From Paenibacillus polysaccharolyticus (lineage in GTDB: Bacteria > Bacillota > Bacilli > Paenibacillales > Paenibacillaceae), in assembly GCF_900102085.1 (NCBI RefSeq), contig NZ_FMVM01000022.1, positions 1 to 64,000 of the forward strand: 64,000 nucleotides of DNA, written 5' to 3'. A model generated the notes under the pieces. The model was not told where the DNA came from. It worked only from the letters and a program-made list of their open reading frames with translations, and searched no databases. Below, in pieces: positions 15,977 through 25,559 of this stretch; the first letter of the stretch is position 1, and each line of letters opens with the position of its first letter. The position numbers and the translations under genes were made by a program.

Positions 15977-17758
15977 ATGAAGAGAAAATACTTATTCCGT
16001 AACAGAAGCATCGTATTCAGACTGTACACCCAGATCACGGTTATTTTGGTTATTCTCTTCGCAGCTCTTCTTTTGAGCAACATTTATTCGCTCCAAGTGG
16101 TTCAGAATCACATCGTTAGCAATTCGGAACACACACTGGCGATCTACACGGAATCTATTCATAATAACCTGGATATCTACGCCAAAGACCTGATGGAGGT
16201 GTTCGAGAATCAAGCCGATTTCGCCAGGGACTATGGGGAGCAATATATACGTTCTGGTCACGAAGGGGACTACTTTAAAGAAATGCGGCTGATCAACGCG
16301 CTCAAGTCCAAAATGACAAATAATTATGCCAGCGATGGCATGTTTGTTCAAATTGCACGTGATGAAAGACTGCTGACCTTGTTTGGCAATCGGATCAATT
16401 CCTCGAATAAACTGGCTTTATCGGACTTTTTGAAGCACCAGAACTGGCGGGACATTCAGATACAGGATCATAAGGAAGGTCAGTGGAGCATTGTACAAGT
16501 GAACGACGTATTTTATTTGTTCAAATGTATCACGTACGGGGAAGTGAGCTTTGGGACGTTTGTTCAGGCTGATCATTTACTTTCACGCACAAGTCGGGAA
16601 GCAGATTCAGCCAGCCAATTTATGTTAAGTGGTCAAGATGGTCGTATTCTGACAACGGTCAGTGGAAATGTCATGACAATAACAAAGGATTTGGCAGCGA
16701 CCGAGCAGGAGCTGGGTAGTCGTTACCTTTTTGTGAGCAAACCGATTGCCGAATTCGGTCATATGACCAATATCGTTGCGAAACAAAGTGTATTTTCCGG
16801 ACTGAAATTAATTCAATGGCTGATCATCGTGCTAGGTGTCGTCTCCATGGTCGTCGTGCCGCTTGTCATGAGATTTATCACCAAGGAGATGCTTCGTCCG
16901 ATCCTGGAATTGGTCCGAGCTGCCAAAGAAGTTGAAAAAGGACAGACGTTATTCCCTCCTCCTTCCAGAGAATATTCGCTTGAATTTATGAAACTGTTCC
17001 ATGCATTCCAATCGATGGTTCATGAGATTACACATCTGAAGATTCAATCCTATGAAGAGAAAATTGAGAAGAGTCGCGCAGAGTTGAAAGTGTTACAGAT
17101 GCAGATCAGACCTCATTTTTATCTGAATGCCATATCTACCATCTCCAGTCTCACCTATCAAAACCGGAATGAAGAAATTCGGCGTATGATCCAGATGTTA
17201 TCCCAGCATCTCCGTTATATGTTCAAGGCGGAACAGATGCTTGTCAGTGTTGATGAAGAGATGGGGCATGTTGAAAATTACATTCGTATGCAGGAAATTC
17301 GCTACCCGGATCAGATCTTTTATATGACGGACCTGGAAGCGGCAGCGGGTGATATTCGTATTCCGCAACTGTTGATTCAGACATTTGTGGAAAATTGCTT
17401 CAAACATGCCCTTACGTATGGAGAAATGTTATCTATCTTTATCCGGGTACACATGGAGCGGACAGCAGATGATGGGGCTTATGTTCAGATCGTGATTGAG
17501 GACAACGGTGAAGGATTCCCGCAAGCGTGGCTTCAACAATTCCAAACATCCGTAAGGGCAGGGTATGAAGGTGAGCACGTAGGCATCGCAAATATTCATA
17601 AAACGTTGCAGTTATTATACAAACAGGATCATTTGCTGGTGCTGTCGAGCGGAGGGGAATCTTCAGGAGCCAAAATCAAAATACGGATACCTGTTTCAAA
17701 CGAAACGATTCCGGTGTCCATTTCTGAGTCTAGCATTAGAGTGGGGGGAAATGGATGA
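15977..17758 (+). CDS. YesM-family sensor histidine kinase (pair 1)
   Basis: A 593-residue membrane sensor kinase. Membrane segment 1 (about 15-38, ITVILVILFAALLLSNIYSL) is followed by an extracellular sensing domain, membrane segment 2 (about 275-300), a HAMP linker, the His_kinase block (LQMQIRPHFYLNAISTISSL, H the phosphorylation site) and a HATPase_c domain (N box FVENCFKHAL, then EDNGEGFP and HVGIANIHKTL). The ATG at 15977 has GAAGAGGGA upstream; the longer open frame does not. Its stop overlaps the response-regulator start (ATGA). Together with the next gene it should control the importer at 19566-23012. Confidence 0.9.
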   Translation: MKRKYLFRNRSIVFRLYTQITVILVILFAALLLSNIYSLQVVQNHIVSNSEHTLAIYTESIHNNLDIYAKDLMEVFENQADFARDYGEQYIRSGHEGDYFKEMRLINALKSKMTNNYASDGMFVQIARDERLLTLFGNRINSSNKLALSDFLKHQNWRDIQIQDHKEGQWSIVQVNDVFYLFKCITYGEVSFGTFVQADHLLSRTSREADSASQFMLSGQDGRILTTVSGNVMTITKDLAATEQELGSRYLFVSKPIAEFGHMTNIVAKQSVFSGLKLIQWLIIVLGVVSMVVVPLVMRFITKEMLRPILELVRAAKEVEKGQTLFPPPSREYSLEFMKLFHAFQSMVHEITHLKIQSYEEKIEKSRAELKVLQMQIRPHFYLNAISTISSLTYQNRNEEIRRMIQMLSQHLRYMFKAEQMLVSVDEEMGHVENYIRMQEIRYPDQIFYMTDLEAAAGDIRIPQLLIQTFVENCFKHALTYGEMLSIFIRVHMERTADDGAYVQIVIEDNGEGFPQAWLQQFQTSVRAGYEGEHVGIANIHKTLQLLYKQDHLLVLSSGGESSGAKIKIRIPVSNETIPVSISESSIRVGGNG

Positions 17759-19368
17759 AGTGCATGTTGATTGACGACGATATCCCTACAGTTCAGGTGT
17801 TAACAGAACTTATCCCTTGGACAGCATATGGTTTTAACGAAGTATCACAGGCTCACTGTGTTCTGGATGCACAGACGTTGTTTGCCGCAGGTATTCCCGA
17901 TTTGGTCATTTGTGACATTGAGATGCCGAGAGGTTCGGGAATTGAGATGATTCAGTGGATCAGGGAACAAGGATATGACTGTGCATTTATATTTTTTACG
18001 TGTCACGAGAGTTTTGACTTTGCTTCCACTGCGATTTCATTTAATGCGGACTCTTATCTGCTCAAACCCTTGAATCAGGAGAAGCTTGAGGCAGCTGTCA
18101 TGAAGGCGGTGGGTGGATTGAAGTGGAGAAGGCAGATGGGAGAGTATCAGAAATTCGGCATGGCGTGGCTAAAGAATAAAGGACTGGTCGAGGCCAGCTT
18201 CTGGACCGATATTCTGATGTCTACCATCTCGCCCCGGCTCGATCTGATTCAGGGGGAGATTCTTAAACGGGAGCTGACGATCAAGACAGAGCAGTCGTAT
18301 GTGCTGGTGCTTGCAAGTGTATTTTTATCCGAGATCGATGAAAAATGGAATGAAAGTACGTTTCGATATGCATTTGCCAATCTCAGTTCCGAAATTATGC
18401 TGTTGCGACTTGAGTATGACCGGATTGTTTCTTATCAGAAAAATAGCATGTTGTATGTTGCTGTTATTTTGGACGAAGATGATACTAGCCAGGTTCAACT
18501 AGAAGAACGAGCTACATTGCTGATTCAATTGATGAATGAATACTTGAAATGTATGGGAACCTGTTATATTAGCGAGGCGAAACCGATTAACGAGCTGTCT
18601 GGTGTAAAGACAGAACTGGAACGCATGGATCATTCAAATGTGATGTTTCGAGGCAAAGTTCATGGACAGCATACCGTATTTCAACGAGAACAACCGGAAC
18701 GATATGATCTGGATACAGAGATGTATACCAGCTTGTTTATCGAGCGGGAGAAAGCCCAGATTGTGAACCGGTTGAAAAAAGATTTGGAACAACTCGTTGC
18801 CAAAAACCAGCTGCATGCTGAAACGTTGCAAGTGATACGTGAGGATTTCCTTCAAGTGGTTTATGCGATTTTGGCTAAGAAAAACGTACAGGCACATCAG
18901 CTATTTACGGATCAGCTTGCGCAGCAGTTGTATGTTAAATCGGAGCACAGCCTTTTTGATTTTATGAAATGGGCTCACCTTGTCACAGAACGTACAGTCG
19001 AAACGATTAAGGAAAGTCAACGTTCGGAAGGCATCGTCGATAAAGCGATGCGTTATATACACGACAACTACACCAAGGATCTAAATCGTGATGAAGTGGC
19101 TGCTAGTGTATTTCTAACGCCGGACTATCTTGCGAAGGTATTCAAACAAGAAACGGGACTAACGATGAAGGAATATCTGAATGACTATCGAATTAAAGCG
19201 GCAAAACTGATGTTAATTGAAAGCCGCCTGAGTATCGGACAGATTGCGATGGAAACCGGATACGAAACGATTTCATACTTTTCTACCGTTTTCAAAAAGC
19301 TTACAGGAGAAACGCCCAACGCCTACAGATCCAGACAAAGTTATGACCGGGAGAAAAATGGAGTTTAA
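17755..19368 (+). CDS. YesN-family response regulator with AraC output domain (pair 1)
   Basis: A 537-residue response regulator. The receiver domain occupies residues 1-120 with phosphoacceptor D54 (VICDIEMP) and acidic D7-D9. A long middle region follows, then a C-terminal AraC double helix-turn-helix (IHDNYTKDLNRDEVAASVFLTPDYLAKVFKQETG and ETGYETISYFSTVFKKLTGETPNAYR). It overlaps the kinase gene by four bases. The direct repeats of ACCGTTTTT at 19461 and 19482, upstream of the next operon, are the best candidate binding site. Confidence 0.92.
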   Translation: MKCMLIDDDIPTVQVLTELIPWTAYGFNEVSQAHCVLDAQTLFAAGIPDLVICDIEMPRGSGIEMIQWIREQGYDCAFIFFTCHESFDFASTAISFNADSYLLKPLNQEKLEAAVMKAVGGLKWRRQMGEYQKFGMAWLKNKGLVEASFWTDILMSTISPRLDLIQGEILKRELTIKTEQSYVLVLASVFLSEIDEKWNESTFRYAFANLSSEIMLLRLEYDRIVSYQKNSMLYVAVILDEDDTSQVQLEERATLLIQLMNEYLKCMGTCYISEAKPINELSGVKTELERMDHSNVMFRGKVHGQHTVFQREQPERYDLDTEMYTSLFIEREKAQIVNRLKKDLEQLVAKNQLHAETLQVIREDFLQVVYAILAKKNVQAHQLFTDQLAQQLYVKSEHSLFDFMKWAHLVTERTVETIKESQRSEGIVDKAMRYIHDNYTKDLNRDEVAASVFLTPDYLAKVFKQETGLTMKEYLNDYRIKAAKLMLIESRLSIGQIAMETGYETISYFSTVFKKLTGETPNAYRSRQSYDREKNGV

Positions 19369-19404
19369 CGTTGGAATTCAGGGACATTTGCCCATAATGT
19401 ACGA

Positions 19405-19438
19405 CTCTGCTTCATTTTGAAGCAGGGTTTTTGTTTTA
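19405..19438 (+). terminator. Terminator of the YesM/YesN pair 1
   Basis: CTGCTTCA (19407-19414) pairs with TGAAGCAG (19418-19425), followed by GGTTTTTGTTTT. Confidence 0.75.
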
Positions 19439-19460
19439 ACTGAACTGATGCAAAATTTAA

Positions 19461-19521
19461 ACCGTTTTTACGAAAAAACAGACCGTTTTTGTTAAAGCTG
19501 TAATCGCTCCAATTTTATAAA
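19461..19521 (+). promoter_or_regulatory. Activator-type promoter with two direct repeats 21 bp apart
   Basis: ACCGTTTTT occurs at 19461-19469 and 19482-19490, exactly 21 bases (two helical turns) apart, as AraC-family sites often are. A -10-like TATAAA lies at 19516-19521 with no good -35, as expected when an activator such as the YesN protein encoded just upstream is required. Confidence 0.5.
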
Positions 19522-19565
19522 ATGAAAACGAATACAAGCACGACATAAGGAGGTCATGAAGCAAG

Positions 19566-21101
19566 ATGAAAACAAAGAGATTATGGGGTTCCCTGCTGTC
19601 ACTGGTGCTTTGCGGTTCTCTTCTGGCGGGATGCGGAACGGAATCTTCATCTTCAAGTGCGCAAGAAGGGAACGGTTCACAGAAGGTGGACAAAGTGGTG
19701 TTCGCCATGCCTTCATTTAACCGTATTCCCGATGATATCAGTAAAGTTACAGCCGCAATCAATGCCATTACCGTTCCGAAAATCGGGGTTGAAGTGGATT
19801 TCAGACTATATGGTCCGGCTGATTATGCTCAAAAAGTAAATCTTGCACTACAAAGTGGTGAGCAAATGGATGTGTTCACAACGTTGGGGCAATTCACGAA
19901 CTATGCATCCAAAAATCAGTTATACCCACTGGAGGAACTATTGCCGCAATATGGTAAAGAGTTGACGCAGATTTTGGAGAAAGACTTTGGTCCGAATCTG
20001 CTTGAAGCAACCACGATGGACGGACATATTTACGGTGTTCCGGTAAATAAAGGCATGTCGCTGCCAACCAACATCGTATACAATGCCGACATGCTGAAGG
20101 AATCCGGTCTTACAGCGGATCAAATGACGTCACTGGATGATCTGCCGGCTGTATTTGAGTCAGTCAAACAAAAACATCCAGACGTGATTCCCTTCGGTCC
20201 AGTCAATGTGAATCCAAGTGATACCAATCTCGTTCTGGCGCTTAAAGGGATGCACAAGATCGATTTCCTGTCAGATACAACCGGTATTGGTGTGGTTGTA
20301 GGTAATGACGGAAAAGTTCAAAATTTCTATGACACAGATGCATTCAAACAGGGCACCAAGATGATGAGAAATTGGTTTGAAAAAGGGTTTCTGGAGAAAG
20401 ATGCCGCGACGACATCCATTTCTTTCTCCGATACGATTGCTTCAGGGCGCGGTTTTTCCTTCTTGGGCGGATACAGCGGGATGGAAGCAGCTAAAGCGCT
20501 GAGTGCACAAACGGGCAAAAACCTCGAAATGAAACGTCTGGTGCCGTACTACTTTGATACCGGTGCAGTTAATCTGGTGAGCTGGATGGTGTCCAGTACA
20601 ACCAAGGTTCCCGAAGGCTCCGTCAAGTTTCTGAACATGTTGTATACTGATCAGCAGTTGATTAATACGATTCTGTACGGTATTGAAGGCGAGGACTATG
20701 TCAAAGTAGACGAGCATCATGTGAAGTTCCCGGATGGCATGGATGCATCTACCGTTCCGTATACAGCGATGCTGAGCACGGGAATTGTAGGCTCGGAATC
20801 ATTGCAATACCAGCTGGAGGGCGTGAATTGGTCGGATGTGGAGTTGAAACTGAAGGAGAACAAGGAGACAGAGCGCTCACCGTACTTCGGATTTATCTTT
20901 GATCCGAGTGAAGTGAAGACACAAATGAGTGCTGTTACCAATGTGGTCAATCAATTTTTACCTGCGCTTGTAACGGGTGTTCTTGATCCTGATGTGACGA
21001 TTCCTCAATTCGTAAAAGCATTAAATGATGCGGGAGCTTCGGATATTATTGCGAGCAAACAGAAACAGCTGGATGAGTGGATCGCGCAGCAGAAGAAATA
21101 A
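19566..21101 (+). CDS. Extracellular solute-binding lipoprotein (LplA-like)
   Basis: A 511-residue lipoprotein with lipobox LLAGC and a Ser-rich tether, then a large family 1 binding domain of the LplA/YtcQ type that accompanies YesM/YesN systems. Segments such as LYPLEELLPQYGKELTQIL and IYGVPVNKGMSLPTNIVYN are typical. GGAGG lies upstream of the ATG. It delivers an oligosaccharide to the permeases at 21183 and 22119. The substrate cannot be inferred because no glycosidase is in the operon. Confidence 0.9.
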   Translation: MKTKRLWGSLLSLVLCGSLLAGCGTESSSSSAQEGNGSQKVDKVVFAMPSFNRIPDDISKVTAAINAITVPKIGVEVDFRLYGPADYAQKVNLALQSGEQMDVFTTLGQFTNYASKNQLYPLEELLPQYGKELTQILEKDFGPNLLEATTMDGHIYGVPVNKGMSLPTNIVYNADMLKESGLTADQMTSLDDLPAVFESVKQKHPDVIPFGPVNVNPSDTNLVLALKGMHKIDFLSDTTGIGVVVGNDGKVQNFYDTDAFKQGTKMMRNWFEKGFLEKDAATTSISFSDTIASGRGFSFLGGYSGMEAAKALSAQTGKNLEMKRLVPYYFDTGAVNLVSWMVSSTTKVPEGSVKFLNMLYTDQQLINTILYGIEGEDYVKVDEHHVKFPDGMDASTVPYTAMLSTGIVGSESLQYQLEGVNWSDVELKLKENKETERSPYFGFIFDPSEVKTQMSAVTNVVNQFLPALVTGVLDPDVTIPQFVKALNDAGASDIIASKQKQLDEWIAQQKK

Positions 21102-21182
21102 AACGTGGATGAACGTTTAATGTGGGGCGCTGTATAGCTAAGAAGCAATGCAGCGCTTTGCATTAAGGATGAGAATGGAGCG

Positions 21183-22106
21183 ATGACTGTGAAAACCAAA
21201 TCCGGAGGGCTCAGAAAAACATTGCCGCTACTGCTGCTCGCTGCTCCTGGTCTGTTATATTTTCTAATCAACAATTATTTGCCAATGGCCGGTATCTTTA
21301 TCGCGTTCAAGGATGTGAACTATGCCAAGGGCATATTCGGAAGTGATTGGGTAGGCTTTGATAATTTCAAATTTTTATTCCAGACGAGTGATGCCTGGAT
21401 TATGACTCGCAACACCTTGTTATACAATTTGGCGTTTATCGTACTGGGGACGATGCTGTCGATCTTGATTGCAATTCTAATGTCGGAATTGTTAAAAAGC
21501 GTTTGGTCTAAGCTGTTCCAGTCGGGACTTGTTTTACCTAACCTGATTTCGATGGTGGTTCTGTCCTATATCGTGTTTGCCTTCCTGAATGCAGACAGCG
21601 GTTTTATTAACAATTCAATATTGAAACCCCTTGGTATTCCAGAGATTAACTGGTATTCCGAGGCCAAGTATTGGCCCTATCTGCTCGTGTTTATACAATT
21701 GTGGAAAACAGCTGGCTACGGTTCCATTGTGTATATCGCCTTTATCTCCGGGATTGACAAAAGTATCTATGAAGCGGCCAAGATCGACGGGGCGGGCAAA
21801 CTCAAGCAGATTCGCATGATTACGCTACCTTTATTGAAGCCAACCATTATTATACTGACCCTGATGTCCATTGGGCGCATATTCAACTCCGACTTCGGCT
21901 TGTTCTATCAGGTGCCGATGAATGCCGGAGCGCTGTACAGCACAACGCAGACCATTGATACGTATGTGTACCGGGCGCTAATGCAGGTCAATGATATTGG
22001 GATGTCAGCGGCTGCTGGCTTGTATCAATCGGTTGTGGGTTTCATTTTGGTCATGGCTGCGAATGCAATTGTCAAAAAGGTAAATCCTGAAAATGCATTA
22101 TTTTAG
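21183..22106 (+). CDS. ABC transporter permease, LplB type
   Basis: A 307-residue membrane subunit with about six membrane segments. PGLLYFLINNYLPMAGIFIAFKDVNY at the first segment is the LplB signature, and the EAA loop reads YEAAKIDGAGKLKQIRMITLPLL. It ends in the conserved KKVNPENALF tail. AATGGAGCG precedes the ATG. It pairs with the downstream YtcP-like permease. Confidence 0.9.
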   Translation: MTVKTKSGGLRKTLPLLLLAAPGLLYFLINNYLPMAGIFIAFKDVNYAKGIFGSDWVGFDNFKFLFQTSDAWIMTRNTLLYNLAFIVLGTMLSILIAILMSELLKSVWSKLFQSGLVLPNLISMVVLSYIVFAFLNADSGFINNSILKPLGIPEINWYSEAKYWPYLLVFIQLWKTAGYGSIVYIAFISGIDKSIYEAAKIDGAGKLKQIRMITLPLLKPTIIILTLMSIGRIFNSDFGLFYQVPMNAGALYSTTQTIDTYVYRALMQVNDIGMSAAAGLYQSVVGFILVMAANAIVKKVNPENALF

Positions 22107-22118
22107 GGGGAAACACGA

Positions 22119-23012
22119 GTGATACAAACTAAAGGTGAACGCGCTTTTCATGTGTTTTCCATCGTCGCTATGGTTATGTTTACGTTACTGGCATTTCTAC
22201 CATTTATGCTGATCATCATGGCATCCTTTACGGAAGAGTCCTCGTTAATTCGTAACGGTTACAGTTTCTTTCCTGAAAAAATGAGCGTAGATGCTTATGT
22301 ATACATGTGGTCTTCTGCTTCTACATTTGTGCGGGCGTACGGTGTATCTTTTCTTGTTACTGCATTGGGAACGGCATTGGGACTATTAATTACCAGCATG
22401 CTGGCTTACCCGATGTCGCGCCAGGATTTCAAATATCGCAATGTGCTGGCGTTCATTGTATTTTTCACGATGTTGTTTAGCGGAGGAATTGTACCTTCCT
22501 ACATTCTGTGGACGAAATACTTTCAGATCAAAGATACACTGGCCGCCCTGATTATCCCGAATCTATTAACGAATGGATTTTATGTACTGCTTATTCGAAA
22601 TTTTTATAAAAATAATGTACCTGTTGAATTGATCGAATCCGCTCAGATTGATGGAGCTTCAGAGCTCCGTATTTTCTACCGTATGATGCTACCTCTGTCT
22701 GTGCCTGTACTGGCAACAGTCGGACTGTTTATGGGACTGGCGTATTGGAATGACTGGATTAACGCCCTTTATTTTATTACGAAGCCCCAGTACTATGGAA
22801 TACAAAACATGCTGATTCGTCTGATGAATAACATTCAGTTTCTCAAGTCAGGTCAGGCCAGCAGTATGCTTGGGGCCAATGCTGCTGATCTGCCAAGTAC
22901 GGCAGTCCGCATGGCGATGGCGATTATCGGTATATTGCCTATTCTGGTCGTATTTCCTTTCCTTCAGAAGTACCTGACCAAAGGTATCATTGTGGGTGCA
23001 GTTAAAGGTTGA
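22119..23012 (+). CDS. ABC transporter permease, YtcP type
   Basis: A 297-residue permease starting with GTG, with AGGGGGAAA upstream. It has about six membrane segments. The EAA loop is IESAQIDGASELRIFYRMMLPLS and the ending YLTKGIIVGAVKG is the family's standard C-terminus. It lies 12 bases after its partner. Like the other importers here it lacks a dedicated ATPase. Confidence 0.9.
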   Translation: MIQTKGERAFHVFSIVAMVMFTLLAFLPFMLIIMASFTEESSLIRNGYSFFPEKMSVDAYVYMWSSASTFVRAYGVSFLVTALGTALGLLITSMLAYPMSRQDFKYRNVLAFIVFFTMLFSGGIVPSYILWTKYFQIKDTLAALIIPNLLTNGFYVLLIRNFYKNNVPVELIESAQIDGASELRIFYRMMLPLSVPVLATVGLFMGLAYWNDWINALYFITKPQYYGIQNMLIRLMNNIQFLKSGQASSMLGANAADLPSTAVRMAMAIIGILPILVVFPFLQKYLTKGIIVGAVKG

Positions 23013-23043
23013 TAACCATTTTAAAATTGTAGGGGGAATCCAC

Positions 23044-23850
23044 GTGAATGTACAGCAAGTGATGGAGACGGTTATGCAGGATTCCTGTGGAGATCAGCGT
23101 CTATCACCAACGGGCGATGTTCTTGTTACAGGAGAAGCGGACACTGTAGTGACAGGCATTGTGACGACGTATATGGCAACGGTCGAGGTTATTCGGCAGG
23201 CTCATGCAGCAGGAGCTAATCTGATTATTACACATGAGCCTACCTTTTATACCGGGGCAGATCAGCTCGACTGGATACAGCAAGATCCGGTATATGAAGC
23301 CAAGCGCAAGCTTATTGAGGATTACGGAATGTCGATCTGGAGATATCATGATTATATGCACATGGCGAAGCCAGATCGAATCTACACAGGTCTAATTCGG
23401 GAGCTGGGCTGGGAGTCAAACCAGGTCGATTTTGATTATCCGTGGATCTACGAAGTTGAACCCGTGCGGCTTGTTGATCTGGCTCATGAGTTAAAGCAAA
23501 AGCTAAAGATGGATGTACTGCAAATAGTGGGAAGCCCGGATATGACATGTTCCCGCATTGGAATCCTTGTGGGAGGTGGAAGTCTGGGATTAGGCAAGGA
23601 ATCGATGCCGATGGAACTGATGAAAGAACAGCAACTGGACGTGATGATCTGCGGAGAAATCACGGAATGGACGTTGTGTGCGTATGTTAATGATGCATCG
23701 ATGCTTGGGTTAAATAAGGCTATGTTAGTCATCGGTCATGAACGAAGCGAAGAATGGGGAATGAAACATATGGCGGGATGGTTACAGCCGCTTGTAGGGG
23801 ATATTCCGGTTCATTTTATCGATGCAAAAGAACCGTTCCTATATTTGTAA
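23044..23850 (+). CDS. Nif3-like dinuclear metal-centre protein
   Basis: A 269-residue member of the Nif3/YbgI (DUF34) family, toroidal hexamers with a two-metal site of uncertain catalytic function, often compared to GTP cyclohydrolase I type 2. Visible motifs are VTGIVTTYMATVEVIRQA, the metal-ligand LIITHEPTFY, the HDYMHMAKPD loop and the C-terminal MLVIGHERSEEWGM. I start at the GTG at 23044, with AGGGGG eight bases upstream; the longer frame would run into the permease gene. It sits 31 bases behind the permease gene, so it is probably co-transcribed with the importer. What a Nif3 protein does in a sugar-uptake operon is unknown. Confidence 0.85.
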   Translation: MNVQQVMETVMQDSCGDQRLSPTGDVLVTGEADTVVTGIVTTYMATVEVIRQAHAAGANLIITHEPTFYTGADQLDWIQQDPVYEAKRKLIEDYGMSIWRYHDYMHMAKPDRIYTGLIRELGWESNQVDFDYPWIYEVEPVRLVDLAHELKQKLKMDVLQIVGSPDMTCSRIGILVGGGSLGLGKESMPMELMKEQQLDVMICGEITEWTLCAYVNDASMLGLNKAMLVIGHERSEEWGMKHMAGWLQPLVGDIPVHFIDAKEPFLYL

Positions 23851-23962
23851 CACAATCAACAACATTCAGATGTTCCTAGAATGAATTGGGAAAGGGAGCT
23901 TACATAGAACTGCGTCTGAAATCAAACAATGAGAACACCACGTTTGTAGGAGGCTGCAGGAT

Positions 23963-24835
23963 ATGATACGAAATCAAGCGAAACAGGGATATTCGGTTAA
24001 AATAACGTTTCAAATGCGGTTCTTCCTGTGTTTCATCATAGCTGTTATTGGAGCAGGAGGAACTGGGGTTTCTGCCAGGCCAGCCATGTTACCGGAGCCG
24101 GCTTCATCATCATCTCAGTTCAATCGAATGGCCATCATCATCGATGATGTGGGCAACGATATGAAGGGCACAGCAGAAATTCTCGATATGCCTGTGAAGC
24201 TGACTGTGGCTGTGATGCCTTTTTTGCCAACAACGAAGAAGGATGCAATTGCTGCACATGAGAAAGGGATGGATGTGATTGTGCACATGCCGATGGAACC
24301 CAAAAAAGGAAAACCGGAGTGGCTTGGCCCAGGGGCAATTACATCCAATCTGACAGATGAGCAGGTTCGCCAGCGGGTTGAGAAGGCAATTGATGATGTG
24401 CCTTATGCCATCGGCATGAACAATCATATGGGTTCTAAAATCACATCGGATAAACGCATTATGTCCATTGTACTGGATGTATGCCTGGAACGCGGCCTCT
24501 TCTTTGTGGATAGCCGTACGAATTTTCGTTCCGTGGTTGGCGATCTTGCCATAGCCAAAAATATGCCGCCTGTGGGCAATGACATTTTTTTGGATGATCA
24601 AAATTCAAAGGCACATATTCGCAAGCAACTTGATTTGGCTGCTCAGCGAGCAGTTGAGAAGAAAAGCTGTGTTGTCATTGGTCATGTCGGTCATACAGGC
24701 ATGAATACTTCGGCAGTGATACGGGAGTCGGTCTCCCGCCTGCAGAATCAAGTTCAGTTTGTAGGAATCGGTGATATGGTAAGGGATGTATGGCACTGGC
24801 AGGCCGCACCTACACTACCGACAGATAATAAATAA
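23963..24835 (+). CDS. Divergent polysaccharide deacetylase (YibQ family)
   Basis: A 290-residue exported protein. An N-terminal hydrophobic segment (about 12-35) acts as signal or anchor, followed by the divergent polysaccharide deacetylase domain: AIIIDDVGND near residue 54, VIVHMPMEPKKG, IGMNNHMGS and VVIGHVGHTG. The TIM-like NodB fold is kept but the motifs are atypical, and substrates in this family are largely unassigned. GTAGGAGGC precedes the ATG. Its last 26 bases overlap the convergent amidase gene tail to tail. Confidence 0.85.
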   Translation: MIRNQAKQGYSVKITFQMRFFLCFIIAVIGAGGTGVSARPAMLPEPASSSSQFNRMAIIIDDVGNDMKGTAEILDMPVKLTVAVMPFLPTTKKDAIAAHEKGMDVIVHMPMEPKKGKPEWLGPGAITSNLTDEQVRQRVEKAIDDVPYAIGMNNHMGSKITSDKRIMSIVLDVCLERGLFFVDSRTNFRSVVGDLAIAKNMPPVGNDIFLDDQNSKAHIRKQLDLAAQRAVEKKSCVVIGHVGHTGMNTSAVIRESVSRLQNQVQFVGIGDMVRDVWHWQAAPTLPTDNK

Positions 24836-25559
24836 TACCATCCGCAATCGACTGGGCAATTCGCTTTTGCTCTGCCGGGTCACTGATTCTGGCCCGGTCG
24901 GCTGGATTGCTTAAAAATCCGGTCTCCACAATGACCGCCGGATGTTTCACATAATTTAGCATGTAAAACGGTTTGCCCCAGACCACTTCACGGTGTGTAC
25001 CGCATAATTGGTTCATGGCATCCTGGATCGATTGTGCCAGCAGATAACTTCGGCCCTCTTTCTGATGAAGCACTACCGGGCCGTGCGTAGCTGAACGAGG
25101 GCTCCAGTTGGCATGAATGCTAACGACGATATCGGTGCTGACTTCCTCACTAAGGCTTTTGCGCTGTGCGAGATCCCTGATGTGACGTGAGCGACTGTTT
25201 AACCAACGGTTCTCATCACTAAGTGCGTAATCACCTAGACGGTTAATGATGACGGTGTAACCTTTGCCGCGAAGCAGTAAGTATATCTTTTGACTGATCG
25301 CTAAATTAATGTCTTTTTCCAGAACACCTGCTTCGGATGTTCCTCCGTCAATACCACCATGCCCAACATCCAGCAGGATAACAGGTGCTGCAAAAGCGTG
25401 ATGGCTTGAGCGATAAGCATCCCCGTCGGTAATGGGCATGATGGATGGCAGATTGGCAGAAGGGTCCTGGCGAATCAGCACGGAAGCGTAAGAGAGACCG
25501 GAAAGAGAATAAACACTGACCAGCAGAACTGTAGAAATCGCCAGTATTAGCTTAAGCAT
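24810..25559 (-). CDS. cwlD: N-acetylmuramoyl-L-alanine amidase, CwlD-like
   Basis: A 249-residue zinc amidase (Amidase_3) that removes peptide stems from peptidoglycan. An N-terminal membrane segment or signal (about 3-26) is followed by the catalytic domain: zinc ligands H67 in LDVGHGGIDGG, Glu in VLEKDINLA and His in VVSIHAN, then the catalytic Glu in VIVETGFLSNP. Size and single-domain layout fit CwlD, the sporulation enzyme that prepares muramic-delta-lactam in spore cortex; without a promoter assignment the sporulation role is inference. The ATG at 25559 has AGGAG 11 bases upstream; the GTG further up abuts the ribosome site. Confidence 0.82.
   Translation of the reverse strand: MLKLILAISTVLLVSVYSLSGLSYASVLIRQDPSANLPSIMPITDGDAYRSSHHAFAAPVILLDVGHGGIDGGTSEAGVLEKDINLAISQKIYLLLRGKGYTVIINRLGDYALSDENRWLNSRSRHIRDLAQRKSLSEEVSTDIVVSIHANWSPRSATHGPVVLHQKEGRSYLLAQSIQDAMNQLCGTHREVVWGKPFYMLNYVKHPAVIVETGFLSNPADRARISDPAEQKRIAQSIADGIIYYLSVV

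Noticed and set aside
18765-18780. GAACCGGTTGA similar to the LacI operator core
   Set aside because: It lies inside the yesN-type coding sequence, is only partly symmetric and has no promoter nearby.
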